Positions 15,975 to 25,017 are shown, numbered from the stretch's first letter. The stretch is DNA of 64,000 bases from Hydrogenophaga borbori (GCF_003417535.1 NZ_QVLS01000001.1:372001-436000), one strand, 5' to 3'. The notes: generated from the sequence alone by a model not told the origin. Made by a program: numbers and translations.

Positions 15975-17265
15975 CCTGGTGGCCCTGCTGGGCTTCGTCG
16001 GCATGTTCGCGCTGATGGCGCTGCGCGTGCCCATCGGCGTGGCCATGGGCATTGCGGGCGTGGCGGGCTTCGCCGCGCTCAGCGGCCTCACGCCCGGCCT
16101 GAACCTGCTGGCCAATGTGCCGCTGTCGGTGCTGACCGACTACAACCTCATCGTCATCCCGATGTTCATCCTGATGGGGGCCTTCGCCTCGCATTCGGGC
16201 ATGAGCGCCGAGCTGTTCGCGGCCGGCCGCGCCTGGCTGCACCACCGCCGCGGTGGCCTGGCGCTGGCCTCGGTGGCGGCCTGTGGCGGCTTCTCGGCCA
16301 TCAATGGTTCGTCGGTGGCCACGGCCGCCACGATGACGCAGGTGGCGCTGCCCGAGATGCGCCGCGCCGGCTACGAGCCCGGCATTTCGGCCGGCCTCAT
16401 CGCGGCCGGCGGCACGCTGGGCATCATGATCCCGCCCTCGGTGATCCTGGTGCTCTACGGCATCATGACCGAGGTGGACATCACCGCGCTGTTCGCGGCC
16501 GGGGTGATACCGGGCCTGATGGCGGTGATCTTCTACTCGCTGGTGGTGGCCATCATCGCCCGCGTGAAGCCCGAGTGGATGCCGCGGGGCGAGCGCCACG
16601 GCTGGGCCGAGCGATTCGCCAGCCTCAGGCCGCTGTGGGCCGTGGTCGTGCTCTTCGTGTTCGTGCTCGGCGGCATCTACGGCGGCCTGTTCACGGTGCA
16701 GGAGGCGGCGGGCGTGGGCGCCACGGGCACGCTGGTGATCGGCATGGCGCGCGGGCGCCTGCGCTGGCCGCAGATCAAGGAGGCGCTGATCAGCGCGCTG
16801 CGCGTGTCCTCGGCCATCATGACCATCGTCGTCGGCGCCTACCTGTTCGGCTACTTCCTCACCATCACCCAGTTCACCCAGAACGCGGTGGAATTCCTGG
16901 TGAACCTGCCGATCGGGCCCTATGGCGTGCTGGCGCTCATCATGCTGGGCTACCTGGTCCTGGGCGCGGTGATGGACGAACTGGCCATGCTGCTGCTCAC
17001 GGTGCCCATCGTGTTTCCCGCGATGGTGCACCTGGGCTTCGACCCGGTCTGGTTCGGCGTGATCGTGGTGATGGCGGTGACCTTCGGCATGATCTGCCCG
17101 CCCGTGGGCATGAACGTGTTCGTCATCAATTCCATTGCGCGCGACCTGTCGCTGGGACACATCTACCGGGGCACCATGCCGTTCATCGCGGCGGACGTGG
17201 TCCGGCTGTTCATCCTCTGCGCCTTCCCCTCGCTCTCGCTCTGGCTGCCCGGCCTGCTGGCCTAG
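15964..17265 (+). CDS. TRAP transporter large permease, DctM family (system 1)
   Basis: This 433-residue protein has about 12 membrane segments and the DctM signature stretches NGSSVATAATMTQVALPEM and AGGTLGIMIPPSVILVLYG. It is the sodium-coupled channel of the TRAP system. ATG 15964 was chosen because homologues begin with MDRDLVALLGF-like sequences and the upstream part of the frame lies in dctQ. The operon seems to contain only the transporter, so the catabolic genes for its substrate must be elsewhere. A GC-rich hairpin without T-run (17297-17317) follows before tRNA-Leu. Confidence 0.94.
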   Translation: MDRDLVALLGFVGMFALMALRVPIGVAMGIAGVAGFAALSGLTPGLNLLANVPLSVLTDYNLIVIPMFILMGAFASHSGMSAELFAAGRAWLHHRRGGLALASVAACGGFSAINGSSVATAATMTQVALPEMRRAGYEPGISAGLIAAGGTLGIMIPPSVILVLYGIMTEVDITALFAAGVIPGLMAVIFYSLVVAIIARVKPEWMPRGERHGWAERFASLRPLWAVVVLFVFVLGGIYGGLFTVQEAAGVGATGTLVIGMARGRLRWPQIKEALISALRVSSAIMTIVVGAYLFGYFLTITQFTQNAVEFLVNLPIGPYGVLALIMLGYLVLGAVMDELAMLLLTVPIVFPAMVHLGFDPVWFGVIVVMAVTFGMICPPVGMNVFVINSIARDLSLGHIYRGTMPFIAADVVRLFILCAFPSLSLWLPGLLA

Positions 17266-17355
17266 GCGGGGCCTTCCCGCGATCCGGCGCCCCCCCGGCC
17301 CCACGGCCGGTGGGGCCGTTCGCGTTCACCTGCGACAATCGCGCCCCTGGCCCCT

Positions 17356-17448
17356 GCCTCGATGGTGAAATTGGTAGACACAGCGGACTTAAACTCCGCC
17401 GCTTGCCCGCAAGGGGGCGTACCGGTTCGACCCCGGTTCGAGGCACCA
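17356..17448 (+). tRNA. tRNA-Leu (UAA anticodon)
   Basis: The acceptor stem GCCTCGA pairs with TCGAGGC, the D arm is GGTGAAATTGGTAGACAC, anticodon TAA lies at 17390-17392, a class II long variable arm (GCTTGCCCGCAAGGGGGC region) is present, and CCA is encoded at 17446-17448. Confidence 0.96.
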
Positions 17449-17506
17449 GGCGCTTTCCGCGCGGGGGCCTAGGTTTTTTCCGGACAGCCCGGTAGAGTGA
17501 GTTTCC

Positions 17507-18130
17507 ATGAGCAGCCGATACGACGCCCCTTTTGAAATCCACGTGCACGGTGACGTGCCCCTGCGCGAGGACGTGGTGTTCGAGCAGATCCAGGAGGCCC
17601 TCAAGCCCCTGTGGCAGTACGCGGGCGGCCGCTCGCTCGCGGCGGTGGCCGAGAGCAGCTACGAGGACGAGCCTGGCATCCGCTTCGACGCCGAGTCGCA
17701 CACCCTGCAGATTTGCTGGACGGTCAATGGCGACGAGGACTTCCGCCAGGCCGTCGAGGACGCCTGCATGGGCCTGAACGAAATCGCCTCGGCCGGCGCG
17801 CCGCTGGAGGTGTCTTTCTACGACACCGAGTTCGACGAGGAAGACGAGAACAACGAGGAAGAGGCGCGCGACGATTTCGTCATGTGCTTCGTCGGTCCCA
17901 CGCCCGCGGCCATCATGCAGGTGCAGCGCGACCTGCTGGTGCAGGACGTGGTGCAGGTGATGGAGCGCCACTTCGACGCCTCCGAGCTGGGTGACGTGGT
18001 GGCCTCGATCGACAAGCTGTTCAACCAGCGCTTCGACGCCCTCGTCAGCTCCATGCAGCTGGGCAAGCCGCCGCGCGGCCACGGCCCCTCGGGCCACGGC
18101 GGACCGCGCAAACCGCGGCACCTGCACTGA
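17507..18130 (+). CDS. Conserved protein of unknown function (acidic linker)
   Basis: This 207-residue cytosolic protein has no signal peptide or membrane segment. An alpha/beta N-terminal part (FEIHVHGDVPLRED, LQICWTVNGDEDFRQAVEDAC) is followed by a strongly acidic run of Asp and Glu at about residues 106-122. A second folded part (VMCFVGPTPAAIMQVQRDLLVQDVVQVMERHF) and a basic Gly/His/Pro-rich tail complete it. Its stop overlaps the start of the MFS gene (TGATG), so the two are coupled. I know it only as a family conserved in Burkholderiales and will not guess a function. Confidence 0.85.
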   Translation: MSSRYDAPFEIHVHGDVPLREDVVFEQIQEALKPLWQYAGGRSLAAVAESSYEDEPGIRFDAESHTLQICWTVNGDEDFRQAVEDACMGLNEIASAGAPLEVSFYDTEFDEEDENNEEEARDDFVMCFVGPTPAAIMQVQRDLLVQDVVQVMERHFDASELGDVVASIDKLFNQRFDALVSSMQLGKPPRGHGPSGHGGPRKPRHLH

Positions 18131-19431
18131 TGCTCGCCAGCGCCCTGAACCCTGGCGTGCGCAAGCGCGAGGTGTTCGGCTGGGCGATGTACGACTTCGC
18201 CAACTCCGGCTACACCACGGTGGTGCTCACCGCCGTGTTCGCGGCCTATTTCGTCGGTGGGGTGGCCGGCGGTGCCCATTGGGCCACCTTCGCCTGGACC
18301 GCCGCGCTCAGCCTGTCCAACCTGATCGTGATGTTCACCGTCCCTGCCATGGGCGCCTGGGCCGACCGGCACGCCGCCAAGAAGCGCCTGCTGATGCTCA
18401 CCACCCTGGGCTGCGTGGCCGCCACGGCGGGCCTAGCCCTGGTGCAGCCCGGCGCGGTGGCGCTGGGCGTGGTGCTCATCGTGCTGTCCAACGTCTGTTA
18501 CGCCTGGGGCGAGTCGTTCATCGCGTCCTTCCTGCCCGAGATCGCCCGGCCGGAGGCCATGGGCCGGGTGAGCGGCTGGGGCTGGAGCCTGGGCTACGTG
18601 GGCGGCATGCTCACGCTGGGCCTGTGCCTGGCCTATGTGCTGTGGGCCCAGGCCCAGGGGCAGAAGGCGGGCCAGTTCGTGCCCGTCACCATGATCGTCA
18701 CCGCCGCCATCTTCGGACTGGCCTCGCTGGTCACGCTGTCGCTGCTGCGCGAGCGCGCCCAGCCCCAGGCCGGGCGCGAGGGCGGCTGGCGCGCCTCGCT
18801 GCGCCGGCTGCGCGCCACCTTCCAGCAGGCGCGCCATTACCGCGACTTCATGTGGCTGCTGGCCTGCACGGCGGCTTACCAGGGGGGCGTGGCCGTGGCC
18901 GTGGCGCTGGCGGCGATCTACGCCGAGCAGGTCATCGGTTTCGCGCAGCAGGAAACCATGGCGCTGATCTTTGTGCTCAACATCGCGGCCATGGCGGGGG
19001 CCTTCGCCTTCGGTTACGGGCAAGACCGCCTGGGCCACAAGCTCGCGCTGAGCCTCACCCTGCTGGGCTGGATCGCCACCTGCGTGATCGCCGCGCTCAG
19101 CACCACCAAAGGCATGTTCTGGTACGCCGCCGCCATCGCGGGCCTGTGCATGGGCTCCAGCCAGTCGGCCGGACGCGCCATGGCCGGCATGCTGGCGCCG
19201 CCCGCGCAGCTGGCCGAGTTCTTCGGGCTGTGGACCTTCGCCGTGCGCGTGGCCAGCATCGTGGGGCCGCTCAGCTACGGCGCCATCACCTGGATGACCG
19301 GTGGCAACCAGCGCCTGGCCATCGTGTCCACCGCCTTGCTGTTCGCGCTGGGGCTGCTGCTGCTGCTGCCGGTGAACATGCGGCGCGGGCGCGAGGCCGC
19401 GCTCACCGCGCCGAGCACCGCTCAGCTCTGA
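18130..19431 (+). CDS. MFS transporter of the UMF1 (Atg22-like) family
   Basis: This 433-residue protein has 12 predicted membrane segments. The opening GWAMYDFANSGYTTVVLTAVFAAYF is diagnostic of the UMF1/Atg22-like branch of the major facilitator superfamily, and ADRHAAKKRLLM resembles the loop-2 MFS motif. Atg22 in yeast exports amino acids from the vacuole; bacterial substrates are mostly unknown. It is translationally coupled to the unknown protein upstream. Its 3' end overlaps the convergent murI gene by 10 bases. Confidence 0.9.
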   Translation: MLASALNPGVRKREVFGWAMYDFANSGYTTVVLTAVFAAYFVGGVAGGAHWATFAWTAALSLSNLIVMFTVPAMGAWADRHAAKKRLLMLTTLGCVAATAGLALVQPGAVALGVVLIVLSNVCYAWGESFIASFLPEIARPEAMGRVSGWGWSLGYVGGMLTLGLCLAYVLWAQAQGQKAGQFVPVTMIVTAAIFGLASLVTLSLLRERAQPQAGREGGWRASLRRLRATFQQARHYRDFMWLLACTAAYQGGVAVAVALAAIYAEQVIGFAQQETMALIFVLNIAAMAGAFAFGYGQDRLGHKLALSLTLLGWIATCVIAALSTTKGMFWYAAAIAGLCMGSSQSAGRAMAGMLAPPAQLAEFFGLWTFAVRVASIVGPLSYGAITWMTGGNQRLAIVSTALLFALGLLLLLPVNMRRGREAALTAPSTAQL

Positions 19432-20237
19432 GGCGACCGCACCTCGGCCGGCAGGTCCAGCCACTGCCGCGTGGCGCGCCGCAGCGCCTCGGGATGGCCG
19501 GTGCAGCGCCACGTTGGCGAGGGCCGGGCCTCGCCCTTTCCCGGTTCGGCGCCCGGCAGCAGGTGCCGCGCGCGGCGCGCCACCGCTTCGGCCGGATCGA
19601 TCAGTGCGATCGGCCCCTCGCTGGCGGCCAGCCAGGCCTCGCGCACCAGCGGGTAGTGGGTGCAGCCCAGCACCAGGGTGTCGATGGCCGGGGCGTCGTC
19701 CAGCAGCGCCCGCAGGTGGCGGTGGCACAGGGCCCGTGCGAGCGTTTCGTCGCCGCGTTCGATGGCATCGGCCAGGCCGTCGGCCGCGCGCTCGTGCACG
19801 CTGGGCCTGCCGGCCGCGTCCGCCAGGCAGGCCGAGCGCAGGGCCTGGTAGCGCGCGCTGTTCAGCGTGGCGCGCGTGGCGACCACGCCCACGCGGCCGC
19901 TGCGCGTGGCGGCCAGGGCCGGGCGCAGGGCGGGCTCGATGCCCACGATGGGCAGGTCAGGGTGTTCTTGCCGCAGCGCGTCGATCGCCACGGCGGTGGC
20001 CGTGTTGCAGGCCAGCACCAGCAGGTCCAGGGACTCGTGGGCCCGCCAGTCGCGCACCAGGGCGGCGACGCGCCCCCGCAGCGCCTCGGCGGGCCGCTCG
20101 CCATAGGGCGCCCAGGCGTTGTCGGCCAGGTAGCTCAGGTGGGCGCCCGGCAGCGCGGCGCGAAGGGCGCGCCAGACGCTCAACCCGCCGACGCCGCTGT
20201 CGAAGACACCGACAGCGGTGACGGGACCAGCGCTCAA
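19422..20237 (-). CDS. murI: Glutamate racemase
   Basis: This 271-residue enzyme interconverts L- and D-glutamate for peptidoglycan. The two catalytic Cys are present: Cys77 in LACNTATA and Cys192 in GCTHYPL. VFDSGVGGLSV lies at the N-terminus. No ATG or GTG is available between the fumarase stop and the conserved start of the family, so a TTG at 20237 overlapping that stop (TTGA) is the best start. This implies low expression coupled to fumarase translation. The C-terminal region has the expected LIDPAEAVARRA stretch. Confidence 0.93.
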   Translation of the reverse strand: MSAGPVTAVGVFDSGVGGLSVWRALRAALPGAHLSYLADNAWAPYGERPAEALRGRVAALVRDWRAHESLDLLVLACNTATAVAIDALRQEHPDLPIVGIEPALRPALAATRSGRVGVVATRATLNSARYQALRSACLADAAGRPSVHERAADGLADAIERGDETLARALCHRHLRALLDDAPAIDTLVLGCTHYPLVREAWLAASEGPIALIDPAEAVARRARHLLPGAEPGKGEARPSPTWRCTGHPEALRRATRQWLDLPAEVRSPQS

Positions 20238-21787
20238 GCGGTGGCCAGCGCGATGCCCTTGAACTCGCCCGAGGCGATGCGCTGGCTCCACTCGGCCGGG
20301 CCGGTGATGTGCGCGCTGGTGCCGCCGGCGTCCACGGCCACGGTCACGGGCATGTCGACCACGTCGAACTCGTAGATGGCTTCCATGCCGAGGTCTTCGA
20401 AGCCCACCACCTTGGCCGTCTTGATGGCCTTGGACACGAGGTAGGCCGCGCCGCCCACGGCCATGAGGTAGGCGCTCTTGTGCTGTTTGATTGCCTCGAT
20501 GGCGACCGGGCCGCGCTCGGCCTTGCCGATCATGGCGATCAGGCCGGTCTTCTCCAGCATCATGCCGGTGAACTTGTCCATGCGCGTGGCGGTGGTGGGG
20601 CCCGCGGGGCCCACGGCCTCGTCGCGCACCGGGTCCACCGGGCCCACGTAGTAGATGACGCGGTTGCTGAAGTCCACCGGCAGCTTCTCGCCCTTGGCCA
20701 GCATGTCCTGGATGCGCTTGTGCGCGGCGTCGCGGCCGGTGAGCATCTTGCCGTTGAGCAGCAAGGTCTGGCCGGGCTTCCAGCTGGCCACTTCTTCCTT
20801 GGTGAGGGTGTCCAGGTTGACGCGCGTGCTCTTGTTGTAGTCGGGCGCCCAATGCACGTCGGGCCACAGGTCCAGGCTGGGGGCGTCCAGGTAGGCGGGG
20901 CCGCTGCCGTCGAGCACGAAGTGCGCGTGGCGCGTGGCCGCGCAGTTGGGGATCATGGCCACGGGCTTGCTGGCCGCGTGGGTGGGGTACATGGCGATCT
21001 TCACGTCGAGCACGGTGGTGAGGCCGCCCAGGCCCTGCGCGCCGATGCCCAGGGCGTTGACCTTCTCGTGCAGCTCCAGGCGCAGCTCTTCCACCTGCGT
21101 CAGCTTCTCGCCCTTGGCGGCCTTGGTCTGCAGCTCGTACATGTCGAGGTCTTCCATGAGCGACTGCTTGGCCATCAGCATGGCCTTTTCGGCCGTGCCG
21201 CCGATGCCGATGCCCAGCATGCCCGGCGGGCACCAGCCCGCGCCCATGGTGGGCACGGTCTTGAGCACCCAGTCCACCAGCGAGTCGCTGGGGTTGAGCA
21301 TCACGAACTTGCTCTTGTTCTCGCTGCCGCCGCCCTTGGCGGCGACGGTCACGTCGACGGTATTGCCCGGAACGATCTCGGTGAAGATGACCGCGGGCGT
21401 GTTGTCCTTGGTGTTCTTGCGCGCGAACTGCGGGTCGGCCACCACGCTGGCGCGCAGGGTGTTGTCGGGGTGGTTGTAGCCGCGGCGCACGCCTTCGTTG
21501 ATGGCGTCGTCCAGGCTGCCGCTGAAGCCCTCGAGCCGCACGTCCATGCCGATCTTGAGGAAGACGTTCACGATGCCGGTGTCCTGGCAGATCGGCCGGT
21601 GCCCGGTGGCGCTCATGCGGCTGTTGGTGAGGATCTGCGCGATGGCGTCCTTGGCCGCGGGGCTCTGCTCGCGCTGGTAGGCGCGGGCCAGGTGGGCGAT
21701 GTAGTCGGCGGGGTGGTAGTAGCTGATGTACTGCAGCGCACCGGCGATCGATTCGATGAGGTCGTCGGCCTTGATGGTGGTGGGCAT
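20234..21787 (-). CDS. Class I fumarate hydratase (iron-sulfur)
   Basis: This 517-residue enzyme hydrates fumarate to malate in the citric acid cycle. It is the heat-labile class I type. The three [4Fe-4S]-ligating Cys are visible in ICQDTG (Cys67), GWCPPGMLGIGIGG and IPNCAATRHAHF, and the C-terminal beta domain contains MDKFTGMMLEKTGLIAMIGK. Length is normal for the single-chain form. It is co-directional with murI, which starts at its stop codon. The 5' side (21788-22033) holds its promoter region and an unrelated relic. Confidence 0.95.
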   Translation of the reverse strand: MPTTIKADDLIESIAGALQYISYYHPADYIAHLARAYQREQSPAAKDAIAQILTNSRMSATGHRPICQDTGIVNVFLKIGMDVRLEGFSGSLDDAINEGVRRGYNHPDNTLRASVVADPQFARKNTKDNTPAVIFTEIVPGNTVDVTVAAKGGGSENKSKFVMLNPSDSLVDWVLKTVPTMGAGWCPPGMLGIGIGGTAEKAMLMAKQSLMEDLDMYELQTKAAKGEKLTQVEELRLELHEKVNALGIGAQGLGGLTTVLDVKIAMYPTHAASKPVAMIPNCAATRHAHFVLDGSGPAYLDAPSLDLWPDVHWAPDYNKSTRVNLDTLTKEEVASWKPGQTLLLNGKMLTGRDAAHKRIQDMLAKGEKLPVDFSNRVIYYVGPVDPVRDEAVGPAGPTTATRMDKFTGMMLEKTGLIAMIGKAERGPVAIEAIKQHKSAYLMAVGGAAYLVSKAIKTAKVVGFEDLGMEAIYEFDVVDMPVTVAVDAGGTSAHITGPAEWSQRIASGEFKGIALATA

Positions 21788-21885
21788 GGTCGGTCGTGGG
21801 CTGGGGGGTGGATAACCTTGGGATTATCCCTCTGCGGAAATGGGCCCGCAGGCAGGGGGCCGGGCCGGCCCCTGGCGCTGGCTGA

Positions 21886-22032
21886 CATACCGCCCATGCA
21901 CCCACTGGCCCCCTCGGCGACCCGGTGCCGCGGACCGACCTCGTCCTGGCGCTGGCGCGCATCTGGTACACGGCCGAGACGGGCGCGATCGGTTCCAAAG
22001 CACACGCGGCCGACTGCCTGCCGCGCCGCCGC
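21886..22032 (+). pseudogene. Relic of an AadA-like (DUF4111) nucleotidyltransferase C-terminus
   Basis: In the frame of 21925 the codons read DLVLALARIWYTAETGAIGSK followed closely by AHAADC. This aligns with the C-terminal helical domain of AadA-type aminoglycoside adenylyltransferases, whose consensus is about VVLTLARIWYSAVTGKIAPK and then DVAADW. Only some 40 codons survive. The frame is stopped by TGA at 21883-21885, no start or nucleotidyltransferase domain is present upstream, and the conserved Trp is a Cys. It lies between fumarase and the next gene and runs opposite to both. It is a decayed fragment, not a gene. Confidence 0.7.
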
Positions 22033-22033
22033 C

Positions 22034-23680
22034 TCAGGTCCGCCGCCGCCAGAACAATGACACCGAGGCCAGGTAGCGAAGCATCTTCATGAGCGACGAC
22101 CGGCCTTCCGCGGTGGCGAAGGAATAGAACATCACGATCAGCAACAACCAGGGCATGTAGTAGATCCACAGCTGCGCCCACCAGCCCGGCATGAAGCGAA
22201 AGACCGAGTCCAGCAGCAACAGGGGCAGCAGAAGCAGGGCGATCAGATTGAGCGCCAGGGTCGCGATCCGGGTGACCACCGTGGCCGGGCGGTCGTGGTC
22301 CTTGTGGATCGCCACCTCGGCAATGGCGCCGTGCAGCACGGCGCCCGCCACTTCGGGCAGCTGATCGCCTGTTTGCGAGTAGATGATGTCCAGCTCGATG
22401 GAGTCCTTGGGGTTGAGCCGGTCAAAGTCGAGGCGGATGCTGGCCTCATTCGGTACGGGCAAGGCTCTCCAGCCCGACGACTCGCTGCGCCGCTCGGACA
22501 TGGCGAGGATGGCCAGGGCATTCTTCAGTTGGAGCGTCAGGGGTGTCGCCACGAGGTTGCTGGCGATCTGGTGCGGCCCCTTGGCCACGAAGCGGACCCG
22601 CAGCCGGCTGGCCTCCTGAACCTCCACCCCGTTCACCGTGATGTTGAGCGATTGGGCCGTGGACGAGCTGTCGACAAAGATCTCGTCCGAGATGACCTCC
22701 CAATGCAGCTCCTTCGTGCGGATGGAGCGCACGTAGAAGTAGTACGAGATGAGCGCCGAGGCGATGACGCCGAGGATGAATGCGCCCAGTGTGCTGCCGA
22801 GGTAATACTCGATGCCGGCGATGAAGGGGCGATTCGGGTCGTAAGGCCGGCGGCTGATGTCAAGGCTGTACTTCAGGCTGGCGGGGTCCTTCGCGCCCAG
22901 CTCGTCCGCCGGGATCAGCACGAAGTGCTCAGGCGCCTGGGACGCCTGGAAGGTGAACACCGCGGAGCGGTCTTGGCGGCTGACATCGTCCTGCCAGGCG
23001 ATGACCTGATTCTTGTCGTCCAGCAGCACCAGCATCGGGTCGAAGTCGTTGGACGAGGCGCGGATGGTGTACCAGTCCTTGCTGTCCTTGACGGTCGGCA
23101 CCGAGAACCAGTGCGCGGGTTGGGACTGGAACGGTGTGGCCGGGTTGAGCCCCTGCCCGTCGCTCTTCTTGACGTCGGCCCGAACGGCGCGCGGCAAGGG
23201 GGGAACGAGCGCCGGCGCATGGGCATCGATCACCCACAGGCTATAGGGCACAGGGGTTTGCGAAGCGTCCCCGCCCACCATGATTTCCAGGCGGTCTCCG
23301 GCGCTCACCGTCACTGACAGCTGCTGGGTGGCGAGCCGCGACGGGTGGGGCTGAGCGGTTTTCAGCAACTGCCCGTTCTGCAGGACCGCGAGCACCAGGC
23401 GGCGCGTGTCGGAATGCGCCGAGATGTTCAGTTCGCCCTGGGTATCGGCGGTGAACACATGCCTGACGTGGTGGGGCAGCCGAACGTCCGCCACCGCGTT
23501 TTGCGAGAGGAATGCCGTCGACCCTCCGTGGATCTGCCCGTTGTGCAGTTTTCCGGCCACGACGGGAATCGGGTCCGCGTGGGCGGCGGGGTCCGCGGCC
23601 ACCGACAGCTTGGCGAGCATGAGCATGGTCAGGGCGATCGCCAGCACGACAACGCAGGGCAAACCGGAGGTGATGCGCAT
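22034..23680 (-). CDS. Unknown membrane protein with periplasmic beta domains
   Basis: This 548-residue protein starts with a signal peptide or anchor (VVVLAIALTMLMLAKLSVA). Two similar beta-rich periplasmic modules follow (about 40-155 and 170-280), resembling PPC-type (pre-peptidase C-terminal) folds, for example LVLAVLQNGQL and MLVLLDDKNQVIAWQDD. A membrane segment comes at about 290-312 (LGAFILGVIASALISYYFYV). Next is a cytosolic domain (about 318-455) with the pattern LHWEVISD ... LRVRFVAKG ... LTLQLKN ... LNPKDSIELDIIYS, which recalls a widespread beta-sandwich of unknown role. Two or three C-terminal membrane segments end the chain. Base composition looks a little lower in G+C than neighbours. 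No function can be named. Confidence 0.8.
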   Translation of the reverse strand: MRITSGLPCVVVLAIALTMLMLAKLSVAADPAAHADPIPVVAGKLHNGQIHGGSTAFLSQNAVADVRLPHHVRHVFTADTQGELNISAHSDTRRLVLAVLQNGQLLKTAQPHPSRLATQQLSVTVSAGDRLEIMVGGDASQTPVPYSLWVIDAHAPALVPPLPRAVRADVKKSDGQGLNPATPFQSQPAHWFSVPTVKDSKDWYTIRASSNDFDPMLVLLDDKNQVIAWQDDVSRQDRSAVFTFQASQAPEHFVLIPADELGAKDPASLKYSLDISRRPYDPNRPFIAGIEYYLGSTLGAFILGVIASALISYYFYVRSIRTKELHWEVISDEIFVDSSSTAQSLNITVNGVEVQEASRLRVRFVAKGPHQIASNLVATPLTLQLKNALAILAMSERRSESSGWRALPVPNEASIRLDFDRLNPKDSIELDIIYSQTGDQLPEVAGAVLHGAIAEVAIHKDHDRPATVVTRIATLALNLIALLLLPLLLLDSVFRFMPGWWAQLWIYYMPWLLLIVMFYSFATAEGRSSLMKMLRYLASVSLFWRRRT

Positions 23681-23713
23681 GGTGGGCCTTGAATAGTGCA
23701 GGGTCGGGATGGG

Positions 23714-23980
23714 TCAGCGCCGCGCTTTTGCCTGGCGCCGCCAGTACTGGAACTCGTCCTCGTGGAACTCGATGTCGAGTTCCTGCATGCGTTGCTGAAG
23801 CCGCTCCTGCAGCTGGGCCACCGTCTGGTTGTAGACCAGGGGGCCGATCTCTTCGAGGAAGAAGTTCAGCAGCGCGCCGGCACCGATGTTGCCGATGCGC
23901 TGGTCGAGCGCTTCCTGGAAGTAGCGTTCGATGGAGGCGATGGCCTGCGCGCGTTCGTCGCGGGAGAGTTCGATGGGCAT
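23714..23980 (-). CDS. DUF2164 family protein
   Basis: This 88-residue helical protein fits the DUF2164 family: MPIELSRDERAQAIASIERYFQEAL followed by GNIGAGALLNFFLEEIGPLVYNQ and a charged coiled C-terminus. DUF2164 proteins are small, cytosolic and uncharacterised. It lies 28 bases downstream of the LysR gene (24009) on the same strand and 33 bases before the unknown membrane protein, so it may be co-transcribed with either. Confidence 0.88.
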   Translation of the reverse strand: MPIELSRDERAQAIASIERYFQEALDQRIGNIGAGALLNFFLEEIGPLVYNQTVAQLQERLQQRMQELDIEFHEDEFQYWRRQAKARR

Positions 23981-24008
23981 GGCGTGGCGTGGCGTGGTCG
24001 ATGCAGGG

Positions 24009-24944
24009 TCAGTAGACGGCGAAGCGCCCGGTCCATTTCCGCTCGTAGTCCATCTTGGCGAAGTGCCCCGCCATGAAGTCGATGAAGGCGCGGACCTTGG
24101 CCGAGAGGTGCTTGCGGCTGGGGTAGGCGAGGTTGATGGTGAGGTGGGGCAGGTCCCAGTCCTCCAGCACCGGCACCAGGCGGCCGGCCACGATGTCGTC
24201 GTAGACGATGTAGCTGGGCTGGATCAGGATGCCCATGCCGTCGAGCGCGGCGGCGCGCACGATCTGGCCGTCGTTGGTCTCCAGCAGGCCCTTGATCTGG
24301 ATGGTTTTCTGTTCGCCCGTGGCCACCTGGGTGAAGCGCAGTTCGTTCGGTGTGTTGGCGTGCAGGTAGACCAGCAGCTTGTGCTGCTGCAGGTCGTCGA
24401 GCCCCTTGGGAAAGCCGTGCCGGGCCAGGTAGCCCGGCGAGGCGGCCAGCACGCGGCGCGTTTCGCCCAGGCGGCGGATGGTGATGTTGCTGTCGGGCTC
24501 GTACTCGCGCGTGCGGATGGCCACGTCGATGTTGTTGTCGATGATGTCCAGGTAGCGGTTGGCCGCCTCCACGTGCACGCTCACATGGGGGTAGCGCTCG
24601 GTGAACTCGCGCAGCAGCGGCGCGATGTGGTGCATGGAAAAACTCAGCGAGGCCGTCACGCGCAGCAGGCCCGTGGGGTTGAGCGCCGCGGCGTTCACGT
24701 CGGACTCGGCGTCGCGCAGGTCGCTCAGGATGTTGCGCGCGCGCTGGAAGAACTCCTGTCCGGTGTCGGTGAGGTACAGGCGGCGTGTGTTGCGCTCCAC
24801 CAGGCGCACGCCCAGGCGCTCCTCCAGCGCCGCCAGGTGGCGGCTGGCGCTGGCGTTGCTCAGGTTCAGGGCTTCGGCCGCGCGCGACAGGCTGCCGGTC
24901 TCGGCCACCTGCACGAACAGTTCGATCTCGGTCCAGCGGTCCAT
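24009..24944 (-). CDS. LysR family regulator, divergent from the dioxygenase/TRAP operon
   Basis: This 311-residue protein has the CrgA/AaeR-type LysR N-terminus (MDRWTEIELFVQVAETGSLSRAAEAL) with the winged helix-turn-helix at about 15-65 and a standard effector domain ending in SRKHLSAKVRAFIDFM. ATG 24944 is used because that sequence is the family start; the frame upstream covers the promoter region. It is divergent from the intradiol dioxygenase and TRAP genes across 146 bases and is the likely regulator of that catabolic operon. Confidence 0.92.
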   Translation of the reverse strand: MDRWTEIELFVQVAETGSLSRAAEALNLSNASASRHLAALEERLGVRLVERNTRRLYLTDTGQEFFQRARNILSDLRDAESDVNAAALNPTGLLRVTASLSFSMHHIAPLLREFTERYPHVSVHVEAANRYLDIIDNNIDVAIRTREYEPDSNITIRRLGETRRVLAASPGYLARHGFPKGLDDLQQHKLLVYLHANTPNELRFTQVATGEQKTIQIKGLLETNDGQIVRAAALDGMGILIQPSYIVYDDIVAGRLVPVLEDWDLPHLTINLAYPSRKHLSAKVRAFIDFMAGHFAKMDYERKWTGRFAVY

Positions 24945-25017
24945 CGGCTCTCTCGTCGTCTCCGGGTTGTCCCTTGGTTTCTTTCGCTCGCCGGAAAAGT
25001 CTTTTGTTTCCCTGGCA

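Noticed and set aside
17297..17317. Terminator after TRAP operon 1
   Set aside because: A clear GC hairpin (GGCCCCAC/GTGGGGCC) but no T-run; not listed as a terminator.
19422..22181. 919-residue minus-strand ORF as a fusion protein
   Set aside because: Its long N-terminal part is the fumarase gene in a wrong frame; only the glutamate racemase end is genuine.
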